Below are positions 1 through 9,328 of a stretch of DNA of 35,402 nucleotides, piece by piece (positions within the stretch are counted from its first letter, which is position 1; every line of letters begins with the position of its first letter). The notes beneath the pieces are model-generated. The model made no database searches, was not told where the DNA came from, and worked only from the letters and a program-made list of their open reading frames with translations. Made by a program: the position numbers and the translations under genes. The stretch comes from Blautia sp. (GTDB lineage Bacteria; Bacillota; Clostridia; Lachnospirales; Lachnospiraceae), in the NCBI GenBank assembly GCA_021772055.1, contig JAETNR010000047.1:1-35402 (forward strand), in the 5' to 3' direction.

Positions 1-121
1 TTCCGTTCATCGCATTATACAACTCCAGCAATTCCTTCTTTTTACTGAATATCATCTCAAACATACTGGCCTTATAAGTGCGGTTTGCAGTTACTGTTTC
101 ACTTTCCTTGTAATTTTCCAT
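1..121 (-). CDS. Rpn-family (PD-(D/E)XK) nuclease/putative transposase, N-terminus only
   Basis: A reading frame starts with ATG at 121 and runs off the left edge, giving 40 residues. The start is supported by an AAAGGAGA ribosome binding site about 9 bases upstream. The peptide begins MENYKESETV and continues with a segment containing FEMIFSKKKELLELYNAMNG, which resembles the N-terminal block of Rpn-family recombination-promoting nucleases common in Lachnospiraceae (typically followed by a PD-(D/E)XK core of about 250-300 aa). Only the N-terminus is visible, so the catalytic residues cannot be checked. These genes are usually multicopy and associated with genome rearrangement; here the gene sits next to other remnants. 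The family call rests on remembered similarity. Confidence 0.6.
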   Translation of the reverse strand, partial: MENYKESETVTANRTYKASMFEMIFSKKKELLELYNAMNG

Positions 122-424
122 AGGCAGTTCTCCTTTCTTTTGACCGGAGGCCGCCAGCACTTATATCTTCCCGGAAACCTCCATGCTGTTTTTCGTTCTA
201 AAGCACGAGATTTCTTTATCAAACGCCATTCCCGGCAGAAATGATATCAGATGCGGCAAATTGCCGCTTGAAATAGCAGAAGAAATGAAATGCTTTCTTA
301 AATTCTAGCACACTCCTCCCAAATACTCCAGCAAAACATTTCGACTTTTTTCGACAATTTCTGTTTCAATATTACTTTTCACAGGCAATGTCGAAGTTGT
401 CTTTTTAATTGATCTCAAAAATAT
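122..424. other. Non-coding gap upstream of the Rpn-type gene
   Basis: I see no convincing gene here. The stretch holds the leader of the minus-strand Rpn-type gene. A 15-base palindrome with a one-base centre (GCGGCAA/TTGCCGC, 253-267) is the only clear structure. It could be a short operator or a weak hairpin, but nothing in the sequence decides between these. Confidence 0.4.
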
Positions 425-464
425 AAGCTTTACAAATCGTCCGAATAAACGGTTTGTAAAGCTT
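425..464 (-). terminator. Rho-independent terminator after the M3 peptidase gene
   Basis: The arms AAGCTTTACAAA (425-436) and TTTGTAAAGCTT (453-464) are exact reverse complements, extended by an inner CGT/ACG pair, with a loop of about 8 bases. It lies 15 bases past the minus-strand stop at 480. On the minus strand the stem is followed by ATATTTTT; on the plus strand by TTTTTT, so it may work in both directions. Confidence 0.75.
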
Positions 465-479
465 TTTTAAAAACGGATT

Positions 480-2356
480 CTACTTCGCATCTACCATCTG
501 CTCATACTCATCCACCAGGTCGGAGAAATACGTAAGCGCATACCGGTAGGTTTCCTCCGAGAGAGGATCAATTCCGGCCGTCCTCAAAAGTTCCACCGGA
601 GAGTCGGATGCCCCAAGCTTCAGGAAAGAAAGATAATCCTCTGCGGCTCCTTCCTCTCCCTTTGTGATCCTTTCCGCAATTGATGCCGCATAGCACACAT
701 CCGCCGCATACTGGTAAACATAATATACATAATAAAAATGAGGCACTGCAGCCCACTGATACCGTGCACCCGGGTAGGCTTTGATCGCATCCCCGCGGTA
801 CAGTTCAAGCAATTCCATCCATTGAGCACTCAACACTTCTGCGTCCAGCGCTTCCCCGGTTTCTACAGTCTGATACATCATGTCTTCAAACTCCGCATAC
901 CACATCTGGTTAAAGAAAGTATTGCTGAACATCGACAGCAGATTTTCCAGGTAATAAAGCTTCTCTTCTTCGTCGGCTGCCTTCTCCACCTTATACGAAT
1001 AATAGAGAAGTTCATTTGTCGTGGAGGCAATCTCCTGCTAAAAACAGTCGGAGCAGCATATAACGCAATCTGGTTTTCAGAGGCATATACATCATACATT
1101 GCATGCCCCATTTCATGGGCAATTGTGCTCACGTCATCAGAATAGCCATTGTAGTTAAACAGCAGCCACGGCAGCCCCTCCTGGCCCAGCTGCATTTCAA
1201 ACGCGCCCGTTGCTTTGGTATCTGTCGGATATACATCTACGTGTCCGCTTTCCATAATCTCCATAAAGGTTTCCACATAATCCTCACCCAGAATACCTAA
1301 AGCTTCCGCCACTTCAGAAACGGCATCTTCATATTCCTTTTTTCCCGGATTATATTCAGACACATATTCAGCCATATGATACGGACGCTGCTCTTCCAGC
1401 CCAAGCCCGCGTGCATGTGCCGCAAGATAGCGCTGATAATCGCCCGCCCCGTCATGCGCCGCATTGACCAGCAAATCGTAGACCTTCGGATCCATGTCAT
1501 AGCTGTCCAAAGCATACTCACGTGTCGTAGCATAATCGTTAATCTGTGCAGCGGCATAGGCCTGTTCCGCATTTTCCTCCAGCAGCGCAGCAAACGTATT
1601 CACAAAATCCTTCGGTTTCGTCAGCCTCAGCAGATTAGCCTGCTCCTTAAAATCATCATCGTACTCATCGCTGTAAACAATATCAGCATACAATTCCTCT
1701 GTCAGCGGCTGCTCCGTCCCGTCCGGCATTGTAATCATGGGATCCGAAAGCTCTACATTATTCAGAATATCGAATACTTTTGATGCATAACCCTCCCCTA
1801 TGGATTTTGTAGCTAATATCTGCGTCACTTCTTCGCTAAAGGGTTCTTTATCTGGGTCCGTAAAGTCCCGCACCGCATACTGCCAGTCTGCAAACAGGGG
1901 ATCTGAAAAAATCTCTTCCCGCTCATCAAGTGACAGCTCATAGATTTCCGGATTCGCAAAAGCAATCAGCTGCGCTTCTCTTACCGACATTGTCTCCAAC
2001 TGCTTTTGGAGGTTACCGAATACCGCATCGGTGGGGTCTAAATAATAGCCAAGACTGGCATACAGATTCAGTTTCGATTGCTTCTGCGTCAGTTCCGAAA
2101 GGTACGCAAACTGATAATAATCGTAGATGTTCTGCGCCGTATTCAACGTTCCTCTGAAATCGGCATACTTATCCAGCATTTCCATCACAGCATCATAGTC
2201 CGCCTGCCATTCGTCCACAGAAGCATAGAGGGAATCCAGATTCCATTCTGTCGGCAGCCCTTCCTGCTGCTCCTCTCCCATCACGCTCATCGCAGTTCCC
2301 ACAGTAATACTAAGAGTCAATAATACGGAAAGCATTCGTTTTTTCATCTTCTTCAT
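480..2356 (-). pseudogene. pepF: Secreted M3-family oligoendopeptidase F-like metallopeptidase, frameshifted
   Basis: Two overlapping reading frames together make one peptidase of about 625 aa. The upstream part starts at ATG 2356, preceded by GGGAGG (an in-frame ATG at 2371 lies before this site and is less likely). It has a signal peptide (KKMKKRMLSVLLTLSITVG..), the M3 N-terminal domain, and the zinc motif HEMGHAMYD. The downstream part (to 480) carries the conserved tail (EKAADEEEKLYYLENLLSMF). Near 1034-1036 the frame must move by one base to join APTVFS to EIASTTNE, consistent with a one-base deletion just after the zinc site. The cut removes the C-terminal helical domain, so the main product should be inactive. 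M3 peptidases cleave oligopeptides; a signal peptide suggests an extracellular role. A sequencing error is the alternative. Confidence 0.85.
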
Positions 2357-2371
2357 ACTTATTCCTCCCAT

Positions 2372-2705
2372 TCCATAATGTTTGATATTTTATCTTTTAC
2401 CTCTTAATGATTTGCCTGTTTTCATTCCCGGATTCGTTCCTGTTCCGGTTTCCATTTCCGCAACGTTTTCTCCATCTGTCTTACTGATCTGGCAGTATCA
2501 CTCCGGGCAGGCTATGAAATTGTCAAGGTTCCATGAAAGGGGAATTTATGATAGATTTGATAAAAGATATCGCCCCTTCACTAATAGCAGGTTTGAAGGG
2601 ACAAAAATTAACCCATTTTAAATATCTTTTATACTAAAATTTATTTACAGTTTAAATAGTGAAAGATATAATAAATTAAGCTACGTTTCTTTAATTTGCT
2701 AATGC
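2372..2705. other. Gene-free stretch between peptidase and transposase remnant
   Basis: No credible gene. It contains the leader of the peptidase gene (a TAAAAT-like -10 element around 2391-2396 on the minus strand, with no good -35) and an imperfect hairpin (CCCCTTCA at about 2573 with TGAAGGG at about 2594). From about 2625 to 2700 the sequence is very AT-rich and joins abruptly to the IS256-type remnant. Confidence 0.35.
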
Positions 2706-3239
2706 TATCCGGGCTTTAAAGAAGCCATCCAAGCAGTCTATCCGCAGGCAGAGATCCAGAGATGTGTCATCCATATGCTGCGTAATTCTTTCAAGTATGT
2801 AAACTATACTGATCTGAAAAAGTTTTCCTCGGATTTCAAAGCGGTATATAATGCTCCGAATGAAACAGCAGCTTTATCAGAACTGGAGAACATTAAGGAA
2901 AAATGGGGAAAGAAATATCCCTATGCTATCAGCAACTGGGAAAATAATTGGGAAGATGTAAGTTCCTTTTTCCAGTTTTCAAACGACATCAGGCGCATTA
3001 TGTACACCACAAATATCATATAGGGATTGAACCGTCAGTACCGGAAAGTCACGAAAACCAAGAGTGTATTTCCAAGCGATACAGCCCTGGAAAAGATGCT
3101 GTATCTTGCCAGCGAAAATGTAGTCAAGAAATGAACACAGAGATATCGGAACTGGGATCAGGTGTTGAATCAGCTGATTGTCTTGTATGGAGAACGGCTT
3201 ACCAAAATTATCTGTAAGAAAAGAGAAGCAGGAATGGAT
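2706..3239 (+). pseudogene. IS256-family (mutator-type) transposase, C-terminal remnant
   Basis: The plus-strand frame reads YPGFKEAIQAVYPQ, then IQRCVIHMLRNSFKYV, KWGKKYP, RRIMYTTNII, and after a stop GLNRQYRKVTKTKSVFP, ALEKMLYLAS and a YRNWDQVLNQL block. This order is the C-terminal half of IS256-family DDE transposases, including the RCVIH(Q/M)xRN signature. The N-terminal half with the first catalytic aspartates is missing. Two nonsense codons break it: TAG at 3021-3023 where E is expected (TTNxxEG), and TGA at 3132-3134 where W is expected (KKWT). It is therefore a dead fragment. No inverted repeats were found. The 3' limit is approximate. Confidence 0.85.
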
Positions 3240-3689
3240 TTGCTCCAAAGCAGACCATTCCCGCTTCCTTTCTATTCCGTCGGCATTTGTATTATTGCCA
3301 GAATTTCCCTACTCTATTCCAGAGGTCGGGTGTGGGCAGTGCCCACGAAAAAAGCAATCAATACAATGTCTTATTTGTTATGCAAAAAAACAAAACGGAT
3401 GTATAAAATCTTATTAGATGGTTATACTGTAAATAGAAAGATAGATTCGGCAACAACAGAATCATAAATTCGACAGCAAAACCTTACATATCTATTTCTT
3501 ATCAGAAAGATTCACTTTCCAAAGACACAAGATTTTTTACAGCCTCTATCTCCCCCATAAACAAAATCATTATTCAAAGTACTCCCTCCTAGTTCTCACG
3601 AAATCAGTAATCAGGCGGGTACGTACTGACCCAATATCCTCAAATACCGTCATCCAGACGGAAAAAAATCCACCGGTTCTTGCAAGCTT
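3240..3689. other. Degenerate stretch between two remnants
   Basis: No intact gene. The frame of the transposase remnant stays open to 3467 but without recognisable motifs. On the minus strand, about 3589-3650 reads VFEDIGSVRTRLITDF followed by VRTRREYFE and a stop, which looks like the tail of some protein I do not recognise. It may mark another deletion junction beside the corrinoid-protein remnant. Confidence 0.3.
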
Positions 3690-3924
3690 GAGTACAGTTT
3701 AACACCTGCGTTCATAGCTCTTACAGCTACCAGAACCTCTGGAACAAATACTTCATTGCGTTTGAATATTACACCATGATCTTCATACCTGCAAGAAGAC
3801 CTTCATTTAAGATTTCTTTTGGGTCGCTGCCCTGTGCAAGTACTTCCTCTACAAGTTTCTTAACGTTTTTTGCGCGTCCTTTTTGAAGAAATCCGCTTAT
3901 TTCATTGATAATTTCTACTGCCAT
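3690..3924 (-). pseudogene. Corrinoid (B12-binding) methyltransferase-partner protein, truncated and frameshifted
   Basis: From ATG 3924 the frame reads MAVEIINEISGFLQKGRAKN, then LVEEVLAQGSDPKEILNEGL and LAGMKIMV before a TAA at 3769-3771. A one-base shift restores VIFKRNEVFVPEVLVAVRAM and NAGVKLY. This is the N-terminal helical cap domain of the MtaC/MtbC/MttC-type corrinoid proteins that shuttle methyl groups in catabolic methyltransferase systems. The Rossmann B12-binding domain with its DxHxxG motif is absent: homology stops near 3690. The loss of one G in the GMKIMG stretch explains the frameshift. The ribosome binding site is only fair (GAGAGG). It may once have partnered a UroD-type methyltransferase like the one at 27885-29141, but that link is inference. 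Confidence 0.8.
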
Positions 3925-3956
3925 TTTTTCTACCTCTCCCAATATGTAATATGTTT

Positions 3957-3980
3957 CTGTAAAAAACGCAATTTTTACAG
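3957..3980 (-). terminator. Weak hairpin after the GH42 gene
   Basis: CTGTAAAAA (3957-3965) pairs with TTTTTACAG (3972-3980), 17 bases past the GH42 stop on the minus strand. The stem is AT-rich and lacks a following T run, so it is a weak candidate for the end of the importer-GH35-GH42 operon. Confidence 0.35.
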
Positions 3981-3996
3981 TTCCTGCTTTTTCACA

Positions 3997-6033
3997 CTAC
4001 TTTTTTCTTCTGAAAATCATCGTTTCTAATGGTTTAATTTCCTCATGTTTTTCTCCAAAAATCAACTCATATTCTCCAGGAAGCACAAGATTTACTGTTT
4101 CAGAAAGATAGTTCTGCACAAACACAAAAACATCCTGCTCATTTTCCCTGCTTGTGATCTCAACACCTGCAGGCAGCTTCAGCCCCGGAATTATAGGCTG
4201 GAGCTCACTTTGCGCTATCAAACGGCTATACACCTCATCGTAAAACGCCTGTTCCATGTCTGCGCAAATATAATATGCCTTACCTTTTCCATATCTGTTA
4301 CATGTAAGCACTGGTTTTCCTGCGTAAAAATCTTTGCCATATGTCATCAGGACTTCCGCAGAACCTGTGTTTACAAGGTCACAAAGATATTCACAGGTAT
4401 AAGTCTTTTCAAGCTCCAGTGAATTTCCCTCTGTGGGTACAGCGCAATTTTTCATCCCATCATAAATGCCGTCTATTTCCTCACTGTATACCCCGAAGAC
4501 ATCCGTAAGTCCATGCGGCACTTCATCCAGATAACAAAGGTCAGTTTCATCCACAATACCGCTCCAGTAAGTCATCAGAAGAATCCCGCCATTCTCCACA
4601 AAGCTACGGAGTTTTTTTTCAAATCCGCAGCGGAACATATAGAGCATAGGGGCTGCAATCACCTGATATTCCTCTATGTAATCCGTCTCCATATCAACAA
4701 AATCTACATCAAATCCTGCTTTTCGGAAAGCATAATAGGATTTTTCCACAGCCTCTTTATAATGCAGACCTTTGTTTCGCGGACCGGCAGAATCCTCCAT
4801 TGCCCAGCGGCTCTCTTGGTCACAGACAATAGCAATCTTTGCTTTCGTTATGCTTCCGGCAAGAGAAATCATCATTTCCAGATCAGAGCCCACCTGCTCT
4901 ACTTCTTTGAATACGCGGGTATCCCTTCTTCCATTGTGAGCAATCACAGCTCCATGGAATTTTTCATAAGATCCTCGGCTCTGCCTGATCTGGAAATAAA
5001 GCACACTTTCCGAGCCATGCGCAACTGCCTGTAAAGACGCGGCCTCTAAAAGTCCAGGCTCTTTCAACTTACTCACACTCTGCCAGTTAGTGGATGTCGG
5101 ACAGGATTCCATCAGAAGAAAAGGCTGTTTCATAAGGCTTCGCATCATGTCATGCTGCATTCCACTATCCATCGCAAGAAGCGCATGCCCCTTTTTATAC
5201 CATACCGGATAATTATCCCAAGAAACAAAGTCTATAATATCTGTAAATTTGTGATAATTAAGTCCCTGAAAATCATACATCATATTGATCGTGGCTGGTT
5301 TGTCACTTCCTGCATCACGCAAAGCCTTGATTTCCCATTTTGCAAAATCTGCTGTACGTTCGGTCACAAATCGTTTCCAATCCAGAGTCAGCCCATGAAG
5401 AAAAGACTCTCCTCTGGAAGAAGGACTTTCAATCTGTTCAAAAGACTGATAAGTATGACTCCAGAATCTGGTATACCAGGCATTATTCAGTGCTTCGATG
5501 GTTCCGTAACGCTCTTTCAGCCAACTCTGAAATTCTTTCTGACACAGCGGACAATGACATTCACCACCATATTCATTTGAAATATGCCATGCCAGAACTG
5601 CTGGATGATTTCCAAATCTTCTGGCAAGTTCCATATTCATCATCCGCACCTTTTCCCGGTAAACGGGAGATGTATAGCAGTGATTGTGGCGGAAACCGTA
5701 AAAGTCTCTGTGACGCGTTTCATCCACCCGAAGAATCTCCGGATACTTGTCCGACATCCATTTCGGTTTTCCGCCGGAAGGTGTTGAAAGGAAAACCGAA
5801 ATTCCATTTTCGTATAAGGTATTGATCCGTTCTTCCAACCAAGAGAACTCATATTTTCCTTCTTCCGGTTCCAGAGAAGCCCATGCAAAAATCCCCAAGG
5901 AAACCACATTAATATGTGCCTCTTTCATATACTCAATATCTTTTTCCAAAATTTCAGGATAATCCAGCCACTGCTCCGGATTATAATCTCCACCATGCAG
6001 AAGTTTTCCAAACCCCTGAAATTTCTGTTCCAT
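3997..6033 (-). CDS. GH42 beta-galactosidase
   Basis: A cytoplasmic glycoside hydrolase of about 678 aa that removes terminal beta-galactose. It opens with the GH42 hallmark GGDYNPEQW. The acid/base Glu is in WHISNEYGG (E154 from the ATG at 6033) and the nucleophile Glu in LLMESCPTSTNW (E309). Cysteines C119, C159, C161 and C164 (CHCPLC) match the zinc cluster of many GH42 enzymes. A trimerisation-like domain follows, then a short beta-rich C-terminal domain. There is no signal peptide. I chose ATG 6033 because GGAGG sits 8 bases upstream; a TTG at 6048 and an ATG at 6039 are too close to or overlap that site. It is the last gene of the importer-GH35-GH42 operon. The partner GH112 suggests galactosyl-HexNAc or milk/mucin-type galactosides as the natural substrates, but specificity cannot be read from sequence. 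Confidence 0.93.
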   Translation of the reverse strand: MEQKFQGFGKLLHGGDYNPEQWLDYPEILEKDIEYMKEAHINVVSLGIFAWASLEPEEGKYEFSWLEERINTLYENGISVFLSTPSGGKPKWMSDKYPEILRVDETRHRDFYGFRHNHCYTSPVYREKVRMMNMELARRFGNHPAVLAWHISNEYGGECHCPLCQKEFQSWLKERYGTIEALNNAWYTRFWSHTYQSFEQIESPSSRGESFLHGLTLDWKRFVTERTADFAKWEIKALRDAGSDKPATINMMYDFQGLNYHKFTDIIDFVSWDNYPVWYKKGHALLAMDSGMQHDMMRSLMKQPFLLMESCPTSTNWQSVSKLKEPGLLEAASLQAVAHGSESVLYFQIRQSRGSYEKFHGAVIAHNGRRDTRVFKEVEQVGSDLEMMISLAGSITKAKIAIVCDQESRWAMEDSAGPRNKGLHYKEAVEKSYYAFRKAGFDVDFVDMETDYIEEYQVIAAPMLYMFRCGFEKKLRSFVENGGILLMTYWSGIVDETDLCYLDEVPHGLTDVFGVYSEEIDGIYDGMKNCAVPTEGNSLELEKTYTCEYLCDLVNTGSAEVLMTYGKDFYAGKPVLTCNRYGKGKAYYICADMEQAFYDEVYSRLIAQSELQPIIPGLKLPAGVEITSRENEQDVFVFVQNYLSETVNLVLPGEYELIFGEKHEEIKPLETMIFRRKK

Positions 6034-6123
6034 GCTCATATCCTCCAATTATTTTAATCTTTCTATAGGTTTCAATCCTGCTGTACAGGCTATTTTTTCA
6101 TCCAGTCATTTTGCCGTCCCATT

Positions 6124-8451
6124 TTAAAGCAGAATAAATGACGCTCTCTTTACTGTCTTTAAAGAAACACTATATAATTCTGCGACCGCAGCTTTCATCT
6201 GCTCTGTTCTACCCGCCATTGTGGAAGATACATCTACCGTTGCATCCGCTTTCAGCGGTGTGATCAGAATCGTAAGCAGATTTTCCCTGTCAGTTTTTAA
6301 GACTTCCTTAAGACCAATTTCCCATACATCTCCGTTGCAGAAATTATCAGACAGCAGCTCACCGTCTTCAAACAGATATCCTATGTCACCTTTGTATGAA
6401 ATCTGAAGAAGTACATCTTTATCTTCTTCCGTAAGTTCCGGCACCTTGATGGTAAACCTTGCCGAACCTGTCTGCTTCGTCTCAATTGCCACAGATTCCA
6501 GTTTCTGTTTGTCCCAATCGACTTTGATTCCGGACCAGATTCCCTCTGTAACCGTTTTCACAGAAACGCAGTTTCCAATCTGGGCAATTTCTTTTCCAGG
6601 ATATAAAAGAAGGTTTGTTTCTGCCCCTTCTCCCGGACTTTCCAAAGAAATCTTTGTTCCGTCGTATATAAAAGGACTGTTACAGAGAACTGCGCATTTT
6701 TTGCCTTCTATGTCCAGATTGTAAAAGTCAAGGCTCTGTTTTCTTGTAAGTGTCACGATCTCAACAGCACCGTGTTCTCCTTCTAAAATATACGAAGACA
6801 TTCTATCATCGCTGACTTTCACAGAAATTGTATCTGCCTGAGGTTCTTTTCCGTCAACCATTTTCACACCCTTGGAATCCCAGACATACTCTCCTTCCAT
6901 ACCATTTGGAGCAAAAAAGAAATACACCGTTTTTTCAGCTGTTCTGATCACAGACAGAGGTTGTGCTTTCGCGCAGATAAGCTGATAACCTTCCACATCC
7001 ATTCCAAAAGGAAGGATTGCTTCTTCCCCTGCCTTCATGGAAAGATTGTCAAAAACAACCTCTCTGTCAGCGAGAGCCAGCACTATTTTTTCACTTTTCT
7101 TGTCTTTACACTCCACATGATCCTGAAAGTTATTCAGGAACAGGAATCCGCTTTTCCCGTCTGTGCGCACCGCATAACGCAGAGTATCCACATCTTTTGG
7201 ATCAATCTCCTGAGACCCTTCCGGAAGGATAGTTTTCAGAGGGCAAAGCTGTTCTGAAAAGTTTGTCATAAACGTATGCAGTACTCTCAGGCGGTGATAA
7301 CTTGGACGAACCTGTCCGTATTCACCGATCGGTGCCTGATAATCATAGGAAATCTTCGGACACTGTCCTTCATTGAGAAACAGCGTTCTTTCACCTTTCG
7401 GATTACTTCCGCCACAGAACATATAATATCCAAGGAAATTGCACCCACTGGCAAGCTTGATGTTTGCCATGGCATCCACGCTTTCAAATGGAAGTTTGAA
7501 GCGGTACTGATAGTAGCAAGCCATACCGCCACCCATTTCACAACAGGCATATGGCAGGCTTTCCGGCTCATAAGTCGGGTCATAATTATAGGTTTTTGTG
7601 ACTGCACTGTTATGATTGTCACGGTAAATATATTCCGGTGTTGCCGGATGTTCTCCCTTATAATCATAGTAAATCCATGGCCAGAATGCATATCCTCCCC
7701 ACAAAGGCAACATATCCTCTGCAGGTGCTGCGGCACCTCCCCAGCCGGTACAGGTATAAAAAGGCGTTACGATTCCTTCTTCCTGCGCAATTTTTTTCAG
7801 AGCCAGCATGTAAACATTTCCTTCAGTTCCTCCTGATATCCATTCATTTGAGCTTCCGGATGTCAGTTCCCACGGGGCTGCAGAGTGCATATACTCATTG
7901 TCAATCTGAGTTCCTATGATTGGACTTCCATCCTTGAAGTAAAGCCCCTCAAACTGCTTTGCGAGCTTTCTATAAAGAATCCTTGTGTAATGGAGAAATC
8001 CTTCGCTTGTACAACGGCACTCAAAAGGTTTTCCATACATCCAGTCCGGGATTCCCCCGTTTCGTACCTCACCATGGTCAAAAGGTCCGATACGCACGAT
8101 CACATACATACCGTGTTTCGCACACAATTGAATAAACTTTCGAACATTTCGATTGCCGTCAAAGCGGAAAAAACCTTCTTTTTCTTCATGGTGGATCCAG
8201 AAAATATAGGTGGAAATGATATTAATTCCAGCCATCTTCATTTTAAGGATCGTGTCTTCCCACTGTTCTTGGTGTACACGGGAATAATGACATTCTCCAC
8301 TGATTCCCATAAAAGGTTTTCCGTTTATTTCCATGTAATAATTTGTAAAGGATAATTCCTTGTTATGTACAGAATCTTTTCCTCCAAATTTGTCAGAAAT
8401 AGGCACAATGTGCTTTTTTTCTGCATTTCTTAAATCCATATAATGTTCCAT
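6124..8451 (-). CDS. GH35-type beta-galactosidase
   Basis: A 775-aa glycoside hydrolase. The TIM barrel spans about residues 35-400: GECHYSRVH, the acid/base Glu in GTQIDNEYMHS (E186), and the likely nucleophile Glu in YACCEMGGGMACYY (E305). About 370 residues of beta-sandwich and jelly-roll-like C-terminal sequence follow. This is the arrangement of GH35 beta-galactosidases and their close relatives. No signal peptide is visible, so it should act on imported sugars. GAGGAG lies about 11 bases before the ATG. It follows the two permease genes by 59 bases and precedes GH42 by 75 bases, so it is operonic with the importer. GH35 and GH42 side by side suggests different linkages or aglycones; some GH35 members prefer beta-1,3 galactosides. 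Exact specificity is inference. Confidence 0.9.
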   Translation of the reverse strand: MEHYMDLRNAEKKHIVPISDKFGGKDSVHNKELSFTNYYMEINGKPFMGISGECHYSRVHQEQWEDTILKMKMAGINIISTYIFWIHHEEKEGFFRFDGNRNVRKFIQLCAKHGMYVIVRIGPFDHGEVRNGGIPDWMYGKPFECRCTSEGFLHYTRILYRKLAKQFEGLYFKDGSPIIGTQIDNEYMHSAAPWELTSGSSNEWISGGTEGNVYMLALKKIAQEEGIVTPFYTCTGWGGAAAPAEDMLPLWGGYAFWPWIYYDYKGEHPATPEYIYRDNHNSAVTKTYNYDPTYEPESLPYACCEMGGGMACYYQYRFKLPFESVDAMANIKLASGCNFLGYYMFCGGSNPKGERTLFLNEGQCPKISYDYQAPIGEYGQVRPSYHRLRVLHTFMTNFSEQLCPLKTILPEGSQEIDPKDVDTLRYAVRTDGKSGFLFLNNFQDHVECKDKKSEKIVLALADREVVFDNLSMKAGEEAILPFGMDVEGYQLICAKAQPLSVIRTAEKTVYFFFAPNGMEGEYVWDSKGVKMVDGKEPQADTISVKVSDDRMSSYILEGEHGAVEIVTLTRKQSLDFYNLDIEGKKCAVLCNSPFIYDGTKISLESPGEGAETNLLLYPGKEIAQIGNCVSVKTVTEGIWSGIKVDWDKQKLESVAIETKQTGSARFTIKVPELTEEDKDVLLQISYKGDIGYLFEDGELLSDNFCNGDVWEIGLKEVLKTDRENLLTILITPLKADATVDVSSTMAGRTEQMKAAVAELYSVSLKTVKRASFILL

Positions 8452-8510
8452 AGACGAATTCTCTCCTCACTTATTTTCTAAAAAACAGTTCGTTCCATTT
8501 TAAGGGAACA

Positions 8511-9326
8511 TCAACCCTTTACAGCGCCTGCAGCCAGACCTTTGATAAAGTATTTGGAACCACATGTAAAAATGATGAGCATAGGAATGACTGCAATAGC
8601 AAGAGCTGCCGTTCTTGCGCCCCAGTCCTGGGTATAAGCTGTTGCAAGACTCTGGATTCCAAGAGGAAGGGTAAATTTGCTACTTTCTGTCAAAACCGTA
8701 CTTGGCATCATGAAATTGTTCCATGCCCAGAGAAAGGTCAGCATAAACTGTGTTCCGACTGCAGGTTTTGACATTGGGATTGCAATGCGGAAGAAAGCCC
8801 TGATTTCTCCGCAACCATCAATTCTTGCACTCTCAATCAGTTCCATTGGAAGCGCGGTTTTCATAAACTGTGAAATAAAATATACGCTGTATGCACTTGC
8901 AGCCCAGGTGAAAATAAGCGGCAGATGTGTATTGATCCATCCGAAATTACGCATCTCAACAGTATACCCCAGAAGACTGATCTGTCCTGGAATCATCATC
9001 GTTGTCATAATAAAAGCAGTAATAAACTTTTTGGATTTGAAATTATACACGGTCAGCGCATAAGATTCCATCAGACTCACAAGAAGACAAAGTAGGGTTG
9101 CCAGAATCGCTGTATAAATACTGTTCCAGTAATATTTCAGGAAACCGCCTTGAATGATCGTGGTCATATTTTCTATTAATTTTGAACCAAACCAGAGGAA
9201 CTCCCCTCTGTAGATTTCTCCTGTACTATGTGTTGCCATTGAAAAAATAAAGTAAAAGGGAATGGCCGAAATAATACTGACAATGCAAAGTGGTATTATA
9301 TATGCTGATTTCTTCAATTTTTTCAT
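8511..9326 (-). CDS. Carbohydrate ABC transporter permease (MalG/LacG type)
   Basis: A 271-aa inner-membrane permease with six predicted membrane segments, starting KKLKKSAYIIPLCIVSIISA. The EAA loop that docks the ATPase is ESARIDGCGEIRAFFRIAIP, followed by the usual ..QFMLTFLWAWNNFMMP. The C-terminus YFIKGLAAGAVKG is diagnostic of the MalG family. GGAGG lies 9 bases before the ATG, and only 2 bases separate it from the stop of the partner permease upstream. With 9329-10228 it forms the heterodimeric channel of the first importer. No ATPase gene is nearby, so a shared MsmK/UgpC-like ATPase elsewhere must drive it. Confidence 0.93.
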   Translation of the reverse strand: MKKLKKSAYIIPLCIVSIISAIPFYFIFSMATHSTGEIYRGEFLWFGSKLIENMTTIIQGGFLKYYWNSIYTAILATLLCLLVSLMESYALTVYNFKSKKFITAFIMTTMMIPGQISLLGYTVEMRNFGWINTHLPLIFTWAASAYSVYFISQFMKTALPMELIESARIDGCGEIRAFFRIAIPMSKPAVGTQFMLTFLWAWNNFMMPSTVLTESSKFTLPLGIQSLATAYTQDWGARTAALAIAVIPMLIIFTCGSKYFIKGLAAGAVKG

Positions 9327-9328
9327 GG

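Noticed and set aside
1030..1045. Programmed -1 frameshift in the M3 peptidase
   Set aside because: The T run (GTTTTTAGC) would slip into a frame with an immediate TAG, and the needed shift lies after that. No suitable slippery heptamer or downstream structure was seen.
2382..2621. 79-aa plus-strand ORF in the gap beside the peptidase
   Set aside because: No ribosome binding site, low-complexity composition and no recognisable motif.
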